NCBI GenBank assembly: GCA_017451025.1
Contig: JAFSSM010000050.1
Location: 51,278-115,277, forward strand
Direction of reading: 5' to 3'
From: Synergistaceae bacterium
Lineage (GTDB): Bacteria > Synergistota > Synergistia > Synergistales > Aminobacteriaceae
Length of the DNA stretch: 64,000 bases
Under the pieces are notes generated by a model. That model saw only the letters and a list, made by a program, of their open reading frames with translations, was not told the origin of the DNA and did no database searches. The translations under genes were made by a program, and so were the position numbers. How positions within the stretch are numbered: position 1 is the stretch's first letter; each line of letters starts with the position of its first letter. Shown one piece after another: positions 44,884 through 56,156 of the stretch.

Positions 44884-45924
44884 ATGGGAGTACTTAGACA
44901 TTACAGGGAGCTTCTCCCCATCACAGACAAGACACCAGACGTAAACCTTGAAGAGGGAATGACACCATTAATCCCCCTTCCGCGCGTAAGCAAACGTCTC
45001 GGAATTAACCTTTACGGAAAATTCGAGGGCTGTAACCCTTCCGGCTCCTTCAAGGATAGAGGAATGGTTCTAGCCGTCGCAAAAGCCCTCGAGGACGGCA
45101 AAAGAGCTGTAATCTGCGCGTCAACCGGCAACACCTCCGCAAGTGCCGCCGCATACGCCGCAAGTCAGGGCATTCCGTGTTTCGTGCTTCTTCCTGCCGG
45201 AAAAGTAGCACTCGGAAAATTAGCTCAGGCCCTCATGTACGGTGCAAAGGTTATCGCTGTGAAAGGCAACTTTGACCGTGCACTCGAGCTTGCTCGTGAG
45301 GGAGCGGAGAAGACCGGCTGTGCAATGGTCAACTCGGTGAACCCCTACAGGCTCATCGGCCAGAGGAGCGGCGCGTGGGAGATTTGCGACGTTCTGGGCA
45401 AAGCCCCCGACTGGCACGCAATACCCGTCGGCAACGCAGGCAACATCTCTGCGTATTGGGCTGGCTACAACGAGTACAAGAAGCTCGGCAAGATAGACAG
45501 GCTCCCGCGAATGATGGGCTTCCAGGCTGACGGCGCGGCACCTCTTGTGTACAACAAGCCATGTCCCAACCCCGAGACCGTAGCAACCGCAATCCGAATC
45601 GGCAACCCCGTAAGTGCACACCTTGCGCGCGCGGCAGTCAGTGAGTCCGGCGGAGAGTTCAACGCCGTAACAGACGCGCAGATTCTCGAGGCGCAGAGAG
45701 TATTAGCTGCAGAAGGCGGTGTGTTTGCTGAGCCTGCCTCATGTGCACCGCTGGCAGGGTTGATGAAGCTGAAGACTGAAGGCAGACTCCCCGAAGGAAT
45801 CACCGTAACGATGATTCTCACGGGTAACGGCCTCAAGGACCCGGATACTGCGATGAGCCAGGTCGGCAAGCCCATAGAGATTAATGACACCCTCGACGAT
45901 TTGATGCGGGTGCTTGGCGAGTGA
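44884..45924 (+). CDS. thrC: Threonine synthase ThrC
   Basis: 346 residues, the short (Bacillus-type) form. EGCNPSGSFKDRGM near 49-62 holds the PLP lysine, followed by CASTGNTSASAAAYA near 80 and PVGNAGNISAYWAG near 181-194. It converts O-phosphohomoserine to threonine. AAAGGAGGC precedes the ATG. Coupled to thrB, which makes its substrate. Confidence 0.97.
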   Translation: MGVLRHYRELLPITDKTPDVNLEEGMTPLIPLPRVSKRLGINLYGKFEGCNPSGSFKDRGMVLAVAKALEDGKRAVICASTGNTSASAAAYAASQGIPCFVLLPAGKVALGKLAQALMYGAKVIAVKGNFDRALELAREGAEKTGCAMVNSVNPYRLIGQRSGAWEICDVLGKAPDWHAIPVGNAGNISAYWAGYNEYKKLGKIDRLPRMMGFQADGAAPLVYNKPCPNPETVATAIRIGNPVSAHLARAAVSESGGEFNAVTDAQILEAQRVLAAEGGVFAEPASCAPLAGLMKLKTEGRLPEGITVTMILTGNGLKDPDTAMSQVGKPIEINDTLDDLMRVLGE

Positions 45925-46850
45925 ACATGCCGTTAATTACACTGAAAGTTCCGGCTACAACCGCAAATCTCGGCTCGGGTTTCGACACTCTCGGAATGGC
46001 ACTCAGCCTGTACAACATATTCACGGTGAAGGAGCTTCTCCCTGCAGGAGACTATACCTGTGAAATTTCCGGCGAGGGAGTGGACGAACTTAAGGATGCC
46101 CGCAAAAACATGATAGTTACGAGCTACCTCAAGGCTTGCGATGAATGGGGGATTGACCCTCAGGGTTTCGCGTTTGAGTGCTGCAATGCCGTACCGCTTA
46201 ATCGCGGACTAGGAAGCTCCTCAACCGCAGTAGTTGCCGGTGTAATGATTGCGGACTTTTTGGGCGGGCGTAAACATGAAGAGGCCGAACTTCTGCGGGT
46301 AATGACCAAAATTGAGGGGCATCCGGATAACGTTGTGCCCTGCTGTATCGGCGGAATGACTGTATCGTGCTGGGACGGTGAGTCTCTGCGCTACGTGAGG
46401 CTTCCTGCTCTGCCCGATGACCTGAACGTTATTGCGGCAGTTCCGGACTTCGAGGTTCACACTGAGGACGCAAGACGGATTCTTCCGGAGAGCGTGCCGT
46501 TCCGTGATGCTGTGTTCAACGTCAGCCACGCGAGCATACTTTGCGCGGCGTGGGCAATGGGACGCTGGGATTTGCTGCGTGTAGGAATGGAGGACAGGCT
46601 TCACCAGTCTCACCGTGCGAAACTTTTTCCTGGCAGCACCGGCGAAAAGTTCTTCAGCGAGATAACCAATCACCCCGACTGCGTGGCTAATGCCCTTTCT
46701 GGTTCCGGGCCGACTATGATTGCGATTGTTCACGGCCCTGCTGGGAAACTCTCCGAAGCTATGTGCAGGATATTCACTGACGGAGGAGCTGCTTCACACT
46801 TCTTTGTGCTGAACTGCTCGCCGTCGGGAACAGTCGTAATGCAGGCGTAA
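45921..46850 (+). CDS. thrB: Homoserine kinase ThrB
   Basis: 309 residues. PATTANLGSGFDTLGMAL near 10-27 and PLNRGLGSSSTAVVAG near 90-105 are GHMP-kinase motifs 1 and 2; a third motif is GSGPTMIA near 255-262. It phosphorylates homoserine. The GTG at 45921 overlaps the thrC stop as GTGA; an ATG two codons later (45927) is an alternative start. Confidence 0.96.
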   Translation: MNMPLITLKVPATTANLGSGFDTLGMALSLYNIFTVKELLPAGDYTCEISGEGVDELKDARKNMIVTSYLKACDEWGIDPQGFAFECCNAVPLNRGLGSSSTAVVAGVMIADFLGGRKHEEAELLRVMTKIEGHPDNVVPCCIGGMTVSCWDGESLRYVRLPALPDDLNVIAAVPDFEVHTEDARRILPESVPFRDAVFNVSHASILCAAWAMGRWDLLRVGMEDRLHQSHRAKLFPGSTGEKFFSEITNHPDCVANALSGSGPTMIAIVHGPAGKLSEAMCRIFTDGGAASHFFVLNCSPSGTVVMQA

Positions 46851-46886
46851 AAAAATACCCCTCGCTAAAATTGTGGGGGGTATTTT
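46851..46886. terminator. Terminator after thrB, probably bidirectional
   Basis: AAAATACCCC and GGGGTATTTT pair around a 14-base loop. A runs on one side and T runs on the other allow use by the convergent gene too. Confidence 0.8.
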
Positions 46887-46898
46887 CATTAGCAAGCC

Positions 46899-47432
46899 TT
46901 AATTGTCCCACTTGTCATATTTGCAGATTAACTGAAGGAACCTGCTGTTCAGCGAATTTCCAGCAAAACGCTTCGACATCTCCGGGTCGTAGCTCAGAGT
47001 AATTGTCGTGTACCTGTCCGGTGTCCAGATATTGCGGAGCATAATTTTTCCGCTGGTGCGCGTGCTAGCAATCGGACTCTCCTTCCCTGAACCGTAATAT
47101 GCATTGTAGGCTTTCTGCACTGCCTCATAGAATCTCCTGTCCTCGTCGGCTTTGCCCATGCTCATAACGTAAACTGCCTTCGACTTCAGAATTTTCTTCT
47201 TATAGAAACCGAACACAAACGTTGCAGGATACCCCTCGAACATTCCTTCCATAGTTAGGGTGTCCTTGCGCGGAGTGATAACGTTTGCTCCGCTGTTCTC
47301 CATGCGCTTCTGGACTCTGGCATATTTCAGGCCGAAAGTCAGGGACATGAAGGCATCTGCGCTGTTGGAAGCAGCCTGAGCTTCGCACGCAATACACAGG
47401 ATGAGCAGAATCGTACACAATAACCTTCTCAT
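46899..47432 (-). CDS. Exported protein of unknown function
   Basis: 177 residues with a signal peptide (MRRLLCTILLILCIACEAQA; a lipobox-like Cys is possible but poor). The mature part begins ASNSADAFMSLTFGLKYARV and is rich in beta-strand-like segments, with TPRKDTLTMEGMFEGYPATF in the middle. No domain is recognised. The pattern of a short helix with GLKYARVQKRM followed by strands is seen in periplasmic proteins of this kind in other diderms, but no function is inferred. GGAGGGAGA precedes the start. Confidence 0.7.
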   Translation of the reverse strand: MRRLLCTILLILCIACEAQAASNSADAFMSLTFGLKYARVQKRMENSGANVITPRKDTLTMEGMFEGYPATFVFGFYKKKILKSKAVYVMSMGKADEDRRFYEAVQKAYNAYYGSGKESPIASTRTSGKIMLRNIWTPDRYTTITLSYDPEMSKRFAGNSLNSRFLQLICKYDKWDN

Positions 47433-47447
47433 TAACTAATCTCCCTC

Positions 47448-47798
47448 CTAGAACTCCCACTCAAGATATTTTGCGGCCTGTGCCTCGTTGCCGCTTCCCT
47501 CGCTGAAAAACGCCTTATACCTTCTTGATGACCGCCTCTTTATCTTTTCAGTCATCAGTTCGGCGCGGGCTATTACCCTGTAATTCTTGTCCAGGAATAA
47601 CATGCTTCCGCCAAAGTTTACGTTATGAGAATTGCTGTTCCTGATGGTAAGGCTCAAGCTGTCAAAGCTGTAGCTTATGCTCCCGAACGACAGCCCGGAT
47701 TTTCCGCGAATGCCTCCGTCCCTGATTAATGCCTCAGATATTCCGGAAAGCACCAGCAGAACAACAAGCACAGCAGCAATTGTGAATGACCGTCTCAA
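47448..47798 (-). CDS. Small exported or membrane-anchored protein of unknown function
   Basis: 116 residues: a hydrophobic N-terminal segment (about 6-24) acts as signal or anchor, then a beta-rich domain (SFGSISYSFDSLSLTIRNSN, GGSMLFLDKNYRVIARAEL). The strand pattern suggests a small immunoglobulin-like or DUF-type periplasmic fold, without recognised motifs. It lies 15 bases before the next exported gene on the same strand, so the two are likely co-transcribed. Confidence 0.65.
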   Translation of the reverse strand: MRRSFTIAAVLVVLLVLSGISEALIRDGGIRGKSGLSFGSISYSFDSLSLTIRNSNSHNVNFGGSMLFLDKNYRVIARAELMTEKIKRRSSRRYKAFFSEGSGNEAQAAKYLEWEF

Positions 47799-47820
47799 AA
47801 TTCATGCACTCCCTGTGATA

Positions 47821-48318
47821 ATGTTTAGTATGAATAACATAATATCACGCCCGCCATACTTTCCTATGATGATTGACCTGCTAGGAAAAACTGTGCTGGT
47901 TGTTGGAGGAGGAAACGTTGCTGCCAGAAGAACAGAGACGCTTCTTCGGTGCGGAGCTGTTGTGCGTGCGGTCAGCCCGTTTTTCCGCTCTGATTTCCCG
48001 CAGGCCGCCGAAAGAATCGTCCGTCCGTTCATGCCCGAAGACATAACGAGTGATTATGCTCTGGTTATCGCCGCAACTGACAGCCGGAACACCAACACTC
48101 TCATTCATTCGCTGGCCAAGTCGCTTGGGATTCCTGTTAATGTCTGTGATTCTCAGGAGGAATGCGATTTTTTCTTCCCCTCGCTGATAAATCACGAATA
48201 CGCTGCTGTTTCGGTATGTACTGCCGGAATTTCGGCAAGACTCACGAAGCGGCTATCCGATAAACTGCGCAGAGTGTGGACTTCATGGGTGATAGAAGCA
48301 AAATTGCCTGTGCTATAA
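47821..48318 (+). CDS. Precorrin-2 dehydrogenase / siroheme synthase N-domain-like protein
   Basis: 165 residues from the ATG at 47821; ATGs at 47830 and near the PMMIDL segment are alternatives because no clear ribosome binding site is seen. DLLGKTVLVVGGGNVAARRTETLL near 20-43 is the NAD-binding Rossmann loop of CysG-N/Met8, followed by IAATDSRNTN near 86 and FFFPSLINHEYAAVSVCTAG near 120. It should oxidise precorrin-2 to sirohydrochlorin. The ferrochelatase-dimer part is short. No cobalamin or siroheme neighbours are in the window. Confidence 0.85.
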   Translation: MFSMNNIISRPPYFPMMIDLLGKTVLVVGGGNVAARRTETLLRCGAVVRAVSPFFRSDFPQAAERIVRPFMPEDITSDYALVIAATDSRNTNTLIHSLAKSLGIPVNVCDSQEECDFFFPSLINHEYAAVSVCTAGISARLTKRLSDKLRRVWTSWVIEAKLPVL

Positions 48319-48382
48319 TTACGCGCAAATCTCAAGTTAAAAATAACAAGGGGCATTAAGTATTTTTATGGATTAAACTATG

Positions 48383-48391
48383 TGCTATAAT
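48383..48391 (+). promoter_or_regulatory. Extended -10 promoter of the LysM/M23 gene
   Basis: TGCTATAAT is a consensus extended -10 in a 186-base gap that otherwise holds AT-rich sequence with no gene. No strong -35 is seen. Confidence 0.5.
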
Positions 48392-48504
48392 GCTTAGTGT
48401 CCAATTACTGATTACAATTTTTTGCAGGGGTATCACAAAATTTAACATGTCGTAGATTATGCATGTCTGTATATTTGCGCGGCAATTTTCGGGAGGAATA
48501 TCGT

Positions 48505-51706
<3,202 letters not shown>

Positions 51707-51714
51707 GAATATTC

Positions 51715-52899
51715 ATGAAGGCTGTGAAAATTTGTGTGCTTGCAGTTGTGTTAATGCTTGTATCGTCTGCTTGTATGGCATCAGAGGCGGTAAGTGATCC
51801 AGATTTGGGCGGAGGTTCTTCGCGCCAGATGATGGGGCAGATTGAGCAGATAATTTACGGTTACGTCTCGCAGGGAGGGCTTATCGACAGGCTCGCAAAA
51901 GTTGAGGAAGACCTTTTCGGGCGGAGCCTGCCAGGGACGATTGCGGATCGCCATGCTGCAATATTGAACTTCCTGGACATCGGAACGGAAGAACAGCCTT
52001 CAATGATGTTCAAGCTCGGTGTTGCGGAGTGGGTAGTCGACAAGAAGATACGTGCTTCCGAACCTGCAGTGAAGAGACTCGAGGACTTGGAGACCAATTT
52101 AACCGGAGCATCTCGTGCAGGAAATCCGATCGTTATGCGCGTGGAGAGTCTGCTTGCTACGCTAATCATGGACCCGGTAACCGCACAGCCCGTAGTCCTT
52201 CCTGGAAACACGACGATGAAGTTCAGGTTTATGGACGAACTCAGCCCGGCAAAATCACAGGCTGGAGATTACGTGAGGCTTGAACTGACTAACGACTTAA
52301 TCGTGAATCAGAACTTGATTGCTCCTGCCGGTTCGCTTCTGGTTACCGAGGTACGCGAGGTGAAGCGTCCGAGAATGTTCGGCATTCCTGGCGAAGTGAG
52401 GCTGTCGTTCAACGAGCTTAAGCCGCTTGGTCCGCAGAGACCTTCTGTTGTTGTGGGAGATGCCGCGCAGAAAGCAATTAAGGATGCCCGCAAAGCAGGG
52501 GACAGGGGCGAAGGAGCAATAGTCGGTGCAGGAGCGGTGAGTCTCGCAGGAGCAGTTCTGCTCGGGCCGGTCGGACTGGTAAGCGGTGCGTTCATTCGCG
52601 GAAACTCGTTGAAGATTCCTGTAGGAGCAGTAACTTTCGTGCAGACTTCGGGGGATATCGTAGTGTCAGGTTATCCTATTCCCATAAGCCTGCAGACAAA
52701 TACGCCAACTCTTACAGCTCCGGAACCTGAAACAACATCGTCAACAGGCAATCAGGAGGGCTACAGCTACGACCCTAACCGTGATACGATCATCAAGGGC
52801 GACGTGTTCAACAGGAACACCTACGGAACGCCCACGAACTCAGGGACGGTAAATACAGGTGGAGATTTTGAGCTGCCTCCGGAACAAAACATCAATTAA
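51715..52899 (+). CDS. Exported protein of unknown function with Gly-rich segment
   Basis: 394 residues from the ATG at 51715; a TTG at 51703 is too close to the GGAGG site. Signal peptide MKAVKICVLAVVLMLVSSACMA. An N-terminal helical part (about 30-140) holds a repeat-like EQIIYGYVSQGGLIDRLAKV motif, then a beta-rich part with VRLELTNDLIVNQNLIAPAG resembling surface-layer or TolC-linked stress domains. A glycine-zipper-like segment near 260-285 (EGAIVGAGAVSLAGAVLLGP) may insert in a membrane. The 3' end overlaps the next gene by 41 bases. Confidence 0.7.
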   Translation: MKAVKICVLAVVLMLVSSACMASEAVSDPDLGGGSSRQMMGQIEQIIYGYVSQGGLIDRLAKVEEDLFGRSLPGTIADRHAAILNFLDIGTEEQPSMMFKLGVAEWVVDKKIRASEPAVKRLEDLETNLTGASRAGNPIVMRVESLLATLIMDPVTAQPVVLPGNTTMKFRFMDELSPAKSQAGDYVRLELTNDLIVNQNLIAPAGSLLVTEVREVKRPRMFGIPGEVRLSFNELKPLGPQRPSVVVGDAAQKAIKDARKAGDRGEGAIVGAGAVSLAGAVLLGPVGLVSGAFIRGNSLKIPVGAVTFVQTSGDIVVSGYPIPISLQTNTPTLTAPEPETTSSTGNQEGYSYDPNRDTIIKGDVFNRNTYGTPTNSGTVNTGGDFELPPEQNIN

Positions 52900-54031
52900 T
52901 CTGAGGATTTTAGTGCTCGCCTTGATTATCGGGGCGGGTTTTTTGTTGAGTTTTTTACCTGCATATTCTGCGGAGCTGTCGCCGTCGGACAAAACAATAC
53001 GTATGCTCGAGCGCTGGACAAGTTCTCACTGGGGGCAGGACTGTTTCGTGTGGGTAGTGCACTATCCGGAAGAAATTGCTGATGTGTGGGCTGAGTCTGA
53101 AGCTGTCAGAGCAGGAATGAATGACGCGGAACGTGAGCGGTTCAGGAGAAATTTTGTGTCAGAGCTTCAGCTGGACAAATCGGAGACTTTTCTTGTGAGT
53201 GTGTACTCGTTCGGTGCGCGTCCTGTGAATCTGTCGCCGGTGAATGAGAACGTATCGCTTCTGTCTGCAGCGGGAGAGCGCATCAAGCCGCTGCGTTACG
53301 ACGGAAGCCTCGAGAATCCTTCGGGAGGAGTGGTGCAGGGGCTTGTGTTTTTCCCGAAACAGCGCGACAAGGATTACGCAATAGGTCTTCGTGGAATGGA
53401 CAGGACAGAGCGGATATTTTCGTTTGCCCCGCCTGAGAATGTGCCCGCACCGGCTCCAGCTCCGGCCAAGAAGAATGACGATGTAGTTGTGGTGAATCTC
53501 CCGAAGAGACAGCCCAAAAAGACTCCTGTTGTTCAGCCCAAAAAGCAGATAACGCCACCGCCTCCGCCGATGATTCCGCCTAAGCCTATTCCCAAGATAT
53601 TCCAGGAAGACTCGAAGGATATTGCGGAGTTCGTGAAGTCGATACACGAGCGCGACAACAAGAACTTGGCCGAGAAACCAGAGACAGCACCGCCGGTTCA
53701 GGAGAGGCCGAGCAACATTGATAGTGCTTATGCGAGCCGTGAGAGTGTTTTGCGGAAATTCCTGAGCCTTTGGGCGGAGAACAGGCCGGATGATATGTAC
53801 ATGATGCTGTCGGATGCGTCAAAGCGGAATATCTCGCGCGAGAACTTTGCGAAGGCAGTTAGGAAGGACTCTGCGCTGAGAGAAGGCTTGAAGGGGGATT
53901 ACCGTATAGACTGGGTCGGCGAGGAACGTGCAAAAGTGATTACGACCCGGAAGACTCTGGTGTTCAAGTCAGTAACAACCAGGACGTTGGGAGTAACTCG
54001 TGAAGGGTCATCCTGGCGCGTGGTGTGGTGA
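52859..54031 (+). CDS. Exported proline-rich protein with C-terminal NTF2-like domain
   Basis: 390 residues from GTG at 52859, inside the previous gene; a GTG at 52913 after GAGGA is an alternative but would cut the positively charged signal end. Signal anchor near 17-37. A beta-rich domain (about 40-190) leads into a Pro/Lys linker near 195-250 (PAPAPAPAKK, PPPPPMIPPKPIPK). The C-terminal 100 residues (SVLRKFLSLWAENRPDDMYMML onward) look like an NTF2/SnoaL-type cone. It probably spans the periplasm with the linker. No enzyme motif is seen. Confidence 0.7.
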   Translation: MEILSCLRNKTSINLRILVLALIIGAGFLLSFLPAYSAELSPSDKTIRMLERWTSSHWGQDCFVWVVHYPEEIADVWAESEAVRAGMNDAERERFRRNFVSELQLDKSETFLVSVYSFGARPVNLSPVNENVSLLSAAGERIKPLRYDGSLENPSGGVVQGLVFFPKQRDKDYAIGLRGMDRTERIFSFAPPENVPAPAPAPAKKNDDVVVVNLPKRQPKKTPVVQPKKQITPPPPPMIPPKPIPKIFQEDSKDIAEFVKSIHERDNKNLAEKPETAPPVQERPSNIDSAYASRESVLRKFLSLWAENRPDDMYMMLSDASKRNISRENFAKAVRKDSALREGLKGDYRIDWVGEERAKVITTRKTLVFKSVTTRTLGVTREGSSWRVVW

Positions 54032-54047
54032 TTAGGGAGGAATTCTT

Positions 54048-54947
54048 ATGTTTAACAGCAAAAAGTTAATGTTAGTTGTTGCAGTGATGGTGCTGGCCGT
54101 ATCGGTATCCGCCCTTCCGTCCTGGGGAGCTTCGTTCAAGAACAGGACGATATCTGACCAGCAGTTTCTTGATCTTTGCCGGAATGGTGATGTCAACGGA
54201 GTCAGACGTGCATTAAGAGCAGGCATAAGCTCGAACACTAAGGACAAAGACGGCCGCAGTGCACTGATGTATGCGGCCGCCGGAGGCCATACAGAGGTTG
54301 TAGATATACTTCTGAGTGCCAGTGCGGATATTACACATTACGGCGGAGCTGCCCTAGTTCATGCCGCAACACATGGCCATACTGCAACAGTCAATGTCTT
54401 GCTGAAAGCCGGAGCTTCCGTTGAGAGCAAGAACAATTCCGGAAATACTGCGCTCATGATGGCCGCGAGGAACGGCTACGCATCAACTGTAGACCGCCTG
54501 CTGAAAGCTGGTGCGGATATCAACGCCAAGAATCAAAATGGCTGGACTGCGCTCATGTATGCCGCAGAGAACGGACATTCTGAATCGATAGAGGCACTTC
54601 TGCTGGGAAATCCGGATGTCAATATCCAGAACACCCGCAACAATTCCGGTGAAGCAGACTTTGGCGGAAGAACTGCGCTTATGCTGGCGGCGAAGAATGG
54701 CCATACTGACATTGTAGACACGCTGATTGAGGCAGGAGCAGATGACAAGTCGGATGTTAAGGGCAGGACAGCGTTGATGCTCGCGGCGGAGTCCGCTAAC
54801 TCTGCGACGGTCAACGCTCTCATAGATGCAGGGTCTTACGTTAAGCAGGCCGATGCTGACAACAGGACAGCTCTGGACTATGCACGGAAGAATCCTAATA
54901 TTGCTGGCACGCCGACTTTCCAGCGTCTTGAGGCACTCAGCAAGTAA
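54048..54947 (+). CDS. Exported ankyrin-repeat protein
   Basis: 299 residues. Signal peptide (about 1-26, ends SWGAS), then FLDLCRNGDVNGVRRALRAG and about seven ankyrin repeats with the usual ALMYAAENGHSE and LLKAGADINAKN consensus. The C-terminal cap ends LEALSK. Ankyrin arrays bind proteins; export to the periplasm is less common. GGAGG precedes the ATG. The next gene is a shorter cytoplasmic copy with the same beginning and end, so the two arose by duplication. Confidence 0.88.
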   Translation: MFNSKKLMLVVAVMVLAVSVSALPSWGASFKNRTISDQQFLDLCRNGDVNGVRRALRAGISSNTKDKDGRSALMYAAAGGHTEVVDILLSASADITHYGGAALVHAATHGHTATVNVLLKAGASVESKNNSGNTALMMAARNGYASTVDRLLKAGADINAKNQNGWTALMYAAENGHSESIEALLLGNPDVNIQNTRNNSGEADFGGRTALMLAAKNGHTDIVDTLIEAGADDKSDVKGRTALMLAAESANSATVNALIDAGSYVKQADADNRTALDYARKNPNIAGTPTFQRLEALSK

Positions 54948-54992
54948 GACTGTATGAAGCTCTAAAGGCTTTGAGGTAGGAGGAAGTACGAT

Positions 54993-55592
54993 ATGGCGAC
55001 ATTCCGGAGAATGAATGACCAGCAGTTTTTGGACTTGTGCAAAAACGGAACTGAGCAGGAAGTTATCAACGCCATCAACTTAGGGGCAGATGTCAACGCT
55101 AAAAACGACGATGGCGAGACTGTGCTCATGGCAGCCGCAAAGAAGGGACATGCTGAAGCCGTCAACGCAATGCTGAATGCCGGGGCTGATATTAGTGCAC
55201 AGGCCGAAAGTGATGCTGCTGCTCTTATATTTGCAGCATGTGAAGGTCATACCAAAATCGTTAATGCTCTGCTGAAAGCTGGGGCTGATATTAACGTTGT
55301 GGCTCAAATTAACATGAATGCGCTAATGTATGCTGCGTGGAACGGACATACCGAAACCGTTAATGCCCTGTTGCAAGCAGGAGCTAATATTAACGCTAAG
55401 GCTGGCTTAGATGACAAGACTGCGCTGATGTATGCCGCAGAGAATAGACATGCAGAAACCGTTAATGCTCTTATTGACGCAGGAACCTACGTCAAGGCGA
55501 AGAATAGAGACGGCCTCATGGCGGTAGATTACGCAAGGAGAACGCTCAAGGGCACGGACGCTCTCAAACACCTTGAGGAACTCAGCAAGTAA
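54993..55592 (+). CDS. Cytoplasmic ankyrin-repeat protein, duplicate of the upstream gene
   Basis: 199 residues without a signal peptide. It starts MNDQQFLDLCKNGTEQ, matching the mature start of the previous protein, and ends LEELSK. It has about five ankyrin repeats (LMAAAKKGHAE, ALMYAAWNGHTE, ALMYAAENRHAE). AGGTAGGAGG precedes the ATG. The different location suggests the pair act on different sides of the inner membrane. Confidence 0.88.
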   Translation: MATFRRMNDQQFLDLCKNGTEQEVINAINLGADVNAKNDDGETVLMAAAKKGHAEAVNAMLNAGADISAQAESDAAALIFAACEGHTKIVNALLKAGADINVVAQINMNALMYAAWNGHTETVNALLQAGANINAKAGLDDKTALMYAAENRHAETVNALIDAGTYVKAKNRDGLMAVDYARRTLKGTDALKHLEELSK

Positions 55593-55598
55593 CACACT

Positions 55599-56156
55599 AT
55601 GAAGCTATCACGCCCGAAAATCTTAATGTGTGCCCTCTTCTTCGGACTCGTCGTCCTCGTCCGCTACGCAATGCGCGATATGCAGCTCGACGTTGACCTC
55701 CTGCGGGACAGCCTCCTCAACATGCCCGGCCTCATCATGGAAAATATCCAGATGGCCCGTGAAATTTCCGGCGACATGTGGCGCGTCAAAGTCCCCTATC
55801 TTGACCGTGAGGGAAACACCATGCACCTGCGCTCACTGGACATCAGGCGGCATATCTCGGGCGACAAAGGCGAGTGGTACTTTTTTGGGCGCGAGGGCGT
55901 TTATTCGCACGACATCAAGGCCGCTAGCATTTCCGGCCTGCTTGGTACGCTGCATGCAGGCAATCGCACTTGGAATCTCGAAAGTTCCAGGCTGAACTGG
56001 CAGGACGACAAGACATACCTGCTTTTTCCCGAAGGCCTGACTATCTACGATGACGAGTTCATGCTCCAAACAAGAATCGCAAGCATAGACAAGAGCGGCG
56101 TGGTATTATTAGAGCAAGGAGGCGTAATTCAATGGGTAAAACCACTCAAACGTTGA
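55599..56156 (+). CDS. lptC: LptC-like lipopolysaccharide export protein
   Basis: 185 residues. One N-terminal membrane anchor (about 7-25), then a beta-jellyroll-like domain (MENIQMAREISGDMWRVKVP, HLRSLDIRR, GVYSHDIKAASISG) with the strand order of the LptC/OstA fold. LptC sits in the inner membrane and passes LPS to LptA. Sequence conservation in this family is low, so the call leans on layout and on the overlapping LptD-like gene (25 bases). Confidence 0.7.
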   Translation: MKLSRPKILMCALFFGLVVLVRYAMRDMQLDVDLLRDSLLNMPGLIMENIQMAREISGDMWRVKVPYLDREGNTMHLRSLDIRRHISGDKGEWYFFGREGVYSHDIKAASISGLLGTLHAGNRTWNLESSRLNWQDDKTYLLFPEGLTIYDDEFMLQTRIASIDKSGVVLLEQGGVIQWVKPLKR

